From the NCBI RefSeq assembly GCF_008123515.1, contig NZ_VSSR01000033.1, positions 1-64,000 on the forward strand: a stretch of 64,000 bases of DNA, read 5' to 3'. Shown here in pieces: positions 61,069 through 64,000 of this stretch. Position 1 is the stretch's first letter, and each line of letters opens with the position of its first letter. The notes beneath the pieces are model-generated. The model searched no databases, was not told the origin of the DNA, and saw nothing but the letters and a program-made list of their open reading frames with translations. Both the position numbers and the translations under genes were made by a program. Source of the stretch: Bradyrhizobium cytisi. Lineage in GTDB: Bacteria; Pseudomonadota; Alphaproteobacteria; Rhizobiales; Xanthobacteraceae.

Positions 61069-61815
61069 ATGTCGTCGACCGAGCCCTCAAACCAGTCCTT
61101 CGAACTGATGGCCGCCAAATCACGCCCGAAATCCGATGTGCCCGACGCGAGCGATCGCGTCAGCCGGATCAGGGAGGGCGTGACTGCGGCCATCCTCGAG
61201 CATCGGCTGCTGCCGGGCACCAAGCTCGGCGAGGACGAGATCGGCGAGATCTATGGCGCGAGCCGCACGCTGGTCCGCACCGCGCTGCAGCAGCTCGCGC
61301 ATGAGGGCATCGTGAACATCGAGAAGAACCGCGGTGCCTTCGTCGCACGCCCGACGCCGGCGGACGCCCGCGAGGTGTTCGAGGCGCGCCGGCTGATCGA
61401 GCTCACCATCGTCGATCATGCTGTCGATGCCGTCTCGCCGGTATGGATCAATCGCCTTCAGCAACATCTGGCTGAAGAGCGCGAGGCCGAGCAGCGTGGC
61501 GACGCGCGCGCCTCAGTCCGCCTCTCCGGCGAATTTCACCGGCTCATCGCCGAGATGAGCGGCCACAGCATCTATCTCGGTTTCCTGAAGGAGCTGATCG
61601 CGCGCTCCTCGCTGATCATCCTGCTCTATCGCCGTCACGACACGCCCGCCTGCGGCACCGATCATCACGCCGGGATCGTCACCGCGATCCGCAAGCGCGA
61701 CAACCAGACTGCGCGTGCGCAGATGCTGTCGCATCTGAACGAGATCGAGGCCGAGCTGTTCCTGAAGGATCCCGCCGCTGACGAGCTGCGGCTCGCCGAC
61801 GTGTTGGGCGCGTAA
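61069..61815 (+). CDS. GntR family regulator, FCD domain
   Basis: A 248-residue FadR-subfamily regulator. The winged helix covers about residues 25-95 (LGEDEIGEIYGASRTLVRTA, then LQQLAHEGIVNIEKNRGAFV). The all-helical FCD effector domain follows, with metal-binding His in EFHRLIAEMSGH and DHHAGIVTAIRKRD. The start at 61069 (MSSTEPS) is the first ATG close to the conserved body; 60964 would add 35 residues. It is divergent from the Pot-type operon and most likely represses it, with the imported acid or amino acid as inducer. Confidence 0.9.
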   Translation: MSSTEPSNQSFELMAAKSRPKSDVPDASDRVSRIREGVTAAILEHRLLPGTKLGEDEIGEIYGASRTLVRTALQQLAHEGIVNIEKNRGAFVARPTPADAREVFEARRLIELTIVDHAVDAVSPVWINRLQQHLAEEREAEQRGDARASVRLSGEFHRLIAEMSGHSIYLGFLKELIARSSLIILLYRRHDTPACGTDHHAGIVTAIRKRDNQTARAQMLSHLNEIEAELFLKDPAADELRLADVLGA

Positions 61816-61833
61816 GCGAATCGCACCGCTCGG

Positions 61834-62043
61834 CTAGGGCAGCGAAGATCCTTGGTTGCGCCTGACGATCTTCAGCACCAGCAAAACAGCACCGATGACC
61901 AGCAGCAGGACACCGACGAGAGTTGTGCCGCTGGATTCAAAGGTCACGCCGACCGCGGTCAGCAGGCATCCGATGATGATTGCGAAGAGCCCGCCGAGTT
62001 TCTTGATGAGCAGGACGTGTCCGTCACTTGTTTGTGCCACCAT
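61834..62043 (-). CDS. Small membrane protein with two helices
   Basis: A 69-residue protein. After MVAQTSDGHVLLIKKLGG come two helices (LFAIIIGCLLTAVGVTFE and TTLVGVLLLVIGAVLLVLKI) and a basic tail (VRRNQGSSLP). Convergent with the GntR gene, 18 bases apart. The function is unknown. Confidence 0.7.
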   Translation of the reverse strand: MVAQTSDGHVLLIKKLGGLFAIIIGCLLTAVGVTFESSGTTLVGVLLLVIGAVLLVLKIVRRNQGSSLP

Positions 62044-62421
62044 ATTACGCCTCGCCACTTGATGTCGCGGCCTGCTTGCAAAGTTTGTCTCTCGCCCCAT
62101 GATCTCTTGTCGCGCAGGCCGCACCGGATCGTACTCCTGTTAATGAGGGTTGCAATCTTGCGTTGATCGCGGGCCGAATCCGATGTCCGCTTTTTGACTA
62201 GAGTTCGATGCAAGTGAGGCAGCCGCGCTTACGCATTTTGCGGAGTAGAAATGTTCTGCTGCCACGACCAATGTATCTCTCATCGACTCGTATGGCTGAC
62301 TTGCAGAATCTCCCTGTGGTTGTAAATTGACTCGACAGGATCATCGGCATCTATTGGTTGATGCGCGTCGAGTTCTAGAACCGAGCCGACATGAGTTGGA
62401 TCCGTTCTGCGGAGTGGTGCG
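62044..62421. other. Intergenic region of lower GC
   Basis: Nearly 380 bases between the small membrane protein and glutaminase, visibly richer in A and T than its surroundings. It must carry the glutaminase promoter (see 62327-62355) and the divergent promoter. No coding frame or repeat family was recognised. Confidence 0.5.
62327..62355 (+). promoter_or_regulatory. Candidate promoter of the glutaminase gene
   Basis: TTGACT (62327-62332) and TCTATT (62350-62355) are spaced by 17 bases, 66 bases before the ATG at 62422. The -35 matches the consensus at five positions and the -10 at four. Confidence 0.45.
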
Positions 62422-63420
62422 ATGGCGTCGCATTCAGTCATCGATGAGCGGGAGCCGGCATACGTTTCGACCGGCCATCTGCCAAGTCCGGAGGCTGTGC
62501 AGTCGCTGGTGAATGAGGCGCAGCGACGCTTCAAATCAAATCGCGATGGCGAGAATTCGCAGGTCTATCCGGCGCTTGCCCGGGTGCCGAGCGAGCTGTT
62601 CGGCGTCTGCGTCGTCGGCACCAGCGGCCATGTCTATGGCGCCGGAGACCTCGACTACGAATTCTCCATCATGAGCGTGTCAAAGCCGTTCTTGTTTGCG
62701 TTGGTCTGCGAGACCATCGGGCCCGAGGAAGCGCGCGCCAAGCTCGGAGCCAACGCGACCGGGCTTCCATTCAATTCGCTCGCCGCGATCGAACAGGGTA
62801 GCGGCCGCACCAATCCGATGGTCAATGCCGGCGCGATTGCGGCCACCAGTCTTGCGCCGGGCGCCACTGCTGCGGCGCGATGGACATTCATCCATGACGG
62901 GCTGTCGCGCTTCGCCGGCCGCGAACTGCCGCTCAACGAGGAAGTCTATGCGTCAGCGTCGCAGACTAATTTCCGCAACCGCAGCATCGCGCGGCTGCTG
63001 GAGAGCTACGACCGCATCTATTGCGACGCGAAGGAAGCGACTGATCTCTATACGCGGCAGTGCTCGCTCAATGTGAGCGCCCGCGATCTTGCCGTGATGG
63101 GTGCGACCTTGGCCGATGGCGGCGTCAACCCAGTCACCAAGAAGCGTGTCGTCGATGCCTCGGTCTGCCATTACGCGCTCGCCGTCATGATCACCGCTGG
63201 ACTGTATGAGACGTCAGGCGACTGGCTCTACGACATCGGCCTGCCCGGCAAGAGTGGAATCGGCGGCGGTATCGTGGCGGTGTCGCCGGGCAAGGGAGGT
63301 TTCGGCACCTTCGCCCCGCCGCTCGATGTCGCCGGCAACAGCGTGCGGGGACAACTCGCGGCAAAATTTCTGTCGCAGCGGCTGGGGATGGATCTGTTCG
63401 TATCGCAACCGGAGCAATGA
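62422..63420 (+). CDS. glsA: Glutaminase A
   Basis: A 332-residue beta-lactamase-fold glutaminase that hydrolyses L-glutamine to glutamate and ammonia. The catalytic Ser85 and Lys88 lie in SIMSVSKPF, followed by PFNSLAAIEQGSGRTNPMVN and NAGAIAATSL, which shape the glutamine site; GLPGKSGIGGGIVAVSPGKG near residue 275 is the last active-site loop. It is followed by an MFS transporter gene 67 bases downstream on the same strand, which may move a related amino acid. Confidence 0.93.
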   Translation: MASHSVIDEREPAYVSTGHLPSPEAVQSLVNEAQRRFKSNRDGENSQVYPALARVPSELFGVCVVGTSGHVYGAGDLDYEFSIMSVSKPFLFALVCETIGPEEARAKLGANATGLPFNSLAAIEQGSGRTNPMVNAGAIAATSLAPGATAAARWTFIHDGLSRFAGRELPLNEEVYASASQTNFRNRSIARLLESYDRIYCDAKEATDLYTRQCSLNVSARDLAVMGATLADGGVNPVTKKRVVDASVCHYALAVMITAGLYETSGDWLYDIGLPGKSGIGGGIVAVSPGKGGFGTFAPPLDVAGNSVRGQLAAKFLSQRLGMDLFVSQPEQ

Positions 63421-63487
63421 ATGCGCAAAAACGATCGGCGGGCCGTTGGCCTGATCGATCGTAACCCCCATCAAGCGGGAGGACGTC

Positions 63488-64000
63488 ATGGCCACGCAGA
63501 CAATCTCGATCGGCGGCATTCACGGGGAAGAGCGCGTGTCATGGATTCCCATGATTTCGATCGCGCTCGGCCAGATGATCATGTCGTTCAACGTGGCCTC
63601 GCTGCCGGTGGCGATGGGCGGCATGGTCACGAGCTTCGGCGTGGCGCCGACCACGGTCGCGACCGGGATCGTGGCGTATTCAATGCTGGTGGCGGGCTTC
63701 GTGATGCTCGGTGCCAAGCTCGCTCAGCGCTTTGGCGCCTTGCAGGTGTTCCGCGGCGCAGTCGTTCTCTTCTTCATCTCGCAGCTCATGATGACGTTCA
63801 GCCCGACGGCCACGGTCATGATTTCGGCGCAGGCGCTCTGCGGTGCGTCCGGCTCGGTCATTGTGCCCTCGCTCGTCGCGCTGATTGCCGAGAACTATGC
63901 CGGCCGTCAGCAGGCCACCGCACTCGGCGTGCTCGGCTCGGCGCGCGCGGCGGCCGGTGTTCTGGCTTTCGTGATCGGCGGCGTGCTCGGGACCTATATC
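63488..64000 (+). CDS. MFS transporter, 3' end beyond the window
   Basis: The first 171 codons of a major facilitator. A cytoplasmic start (MATQTISIGGIHGEERVSWI) leads into helix 1 (MISIALGQMIMSFNVASLPV) and at least four more helices, with GAKLAQRFGALQVFRG as the loop 2-3 motif and SLVALIAENYAGRQQATALG in the helix 4-5 region. GGGAGGAC precedes the ATG. The window ends in helix 5. It resembles 14-helix drug exporters (DHA2), but the substrate is unknown. Confidence 0.85.
   Translation, partial: MATQTISIGGIHGEERVSWIPMISIALGQMIMSFNVASLPVAMGGMVTSFGVAPTTVATGIVAYSMLVAGFVMLGAKLAQRFGALQVFRGAVVLFFISQLMMTFSPTATVMISAQALCGASGSVIVPSLVALIAENYAGRQQATALGVLGSARAAAGVLAFVIGGVLGTYI

Overview
The window reads as chromosomal DNA of a high-GC alphaproteobacterium, most likely Bradyrhizobium or a close relative in the Nitrobacteraceae. 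This is an inference from gene content (DUF3126, CHCC zinc finger, HAMP/PAS sensor style, an Anbu cluster), from heavy GC3 codon use, and from several families of short palindromic intergenic repeats typical of that group. No prophage, insertion sequence, CRISPR array or rRNA was found. About 60 protein genes, one tRNA-Leu and one tandem glycine riboswitch can be supported.

Layout. 1-6.9 kb: a LysR regulator divergent from an orphan amino-acid binding protein and a threonine aldolase, then a CNT nucleoside transporter, an MFS exporter and an SDR oxidoreductase. 6.9-11.1 kb: a minus-strand cluster of Anbu proteasome-like peptidase, transglutaminase, alpha-E protein and circularly permuted ATP-grasp enzyme, which looks like a peptide-ligation/cleavage system of unknown substrate. 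11.3-17.4 kb: molybdopterin-binding/CinA-type protein, gpt, a Cys-rich unknown, a MetE-like enzyme, an HCCA-isomerase-like protein, a quinone oxidoreductase and a crotonase.

17.5-32.3 kb is a coherent peptide and amino-acid catabolic island. On the minus strand lie an amidase, an M20 hydrolase, an M81 (MlrC-like) peptidase, a fused DppDF ATPase, DppC and DppB permeases, a DadA-like D-amino-acid dehydrogenase behind a tandem glycine riboswitch, and a second M20 peptidase. Divergent on the plus strand are two near-identical peptide-binding proteins. Together they could take up oligopeptides and break them down, with control by intracellular glycine at dadA.

32.4-47 kb: envelope genes (GT39 and two tandem GT87-like proteins), a Bcr/CflA exporter, tRNA-Leu(UAA) overlapping the last GT87-like gene, a lipoprotein, two FAD monooxygenases, a hydrolase, cysE and small conserved proteins. 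47-55.7 kb: a winged-helix/TPR membrane regulator divergent from a Tat-exported amidase, a gamma-carbonic anhydrase, a truncated HAMP/PAS sensor abutting the remnant of another gene, and small secreted proteins. 55.9-61.8 kb: a spermidine/putrescine-type ABC operon ending in an Asp/Glu racemase, divergent from a GntR/FCD regulator. 62-64 kb: glutaminase and the start of an MFS transporter cut by the window end.

Ten dispersed palindromic elements (including a cut copy at base 1) sit in the gaps of the first 24 kb and none was seen beyond, apart from a different palindrome near 42.1 kb.
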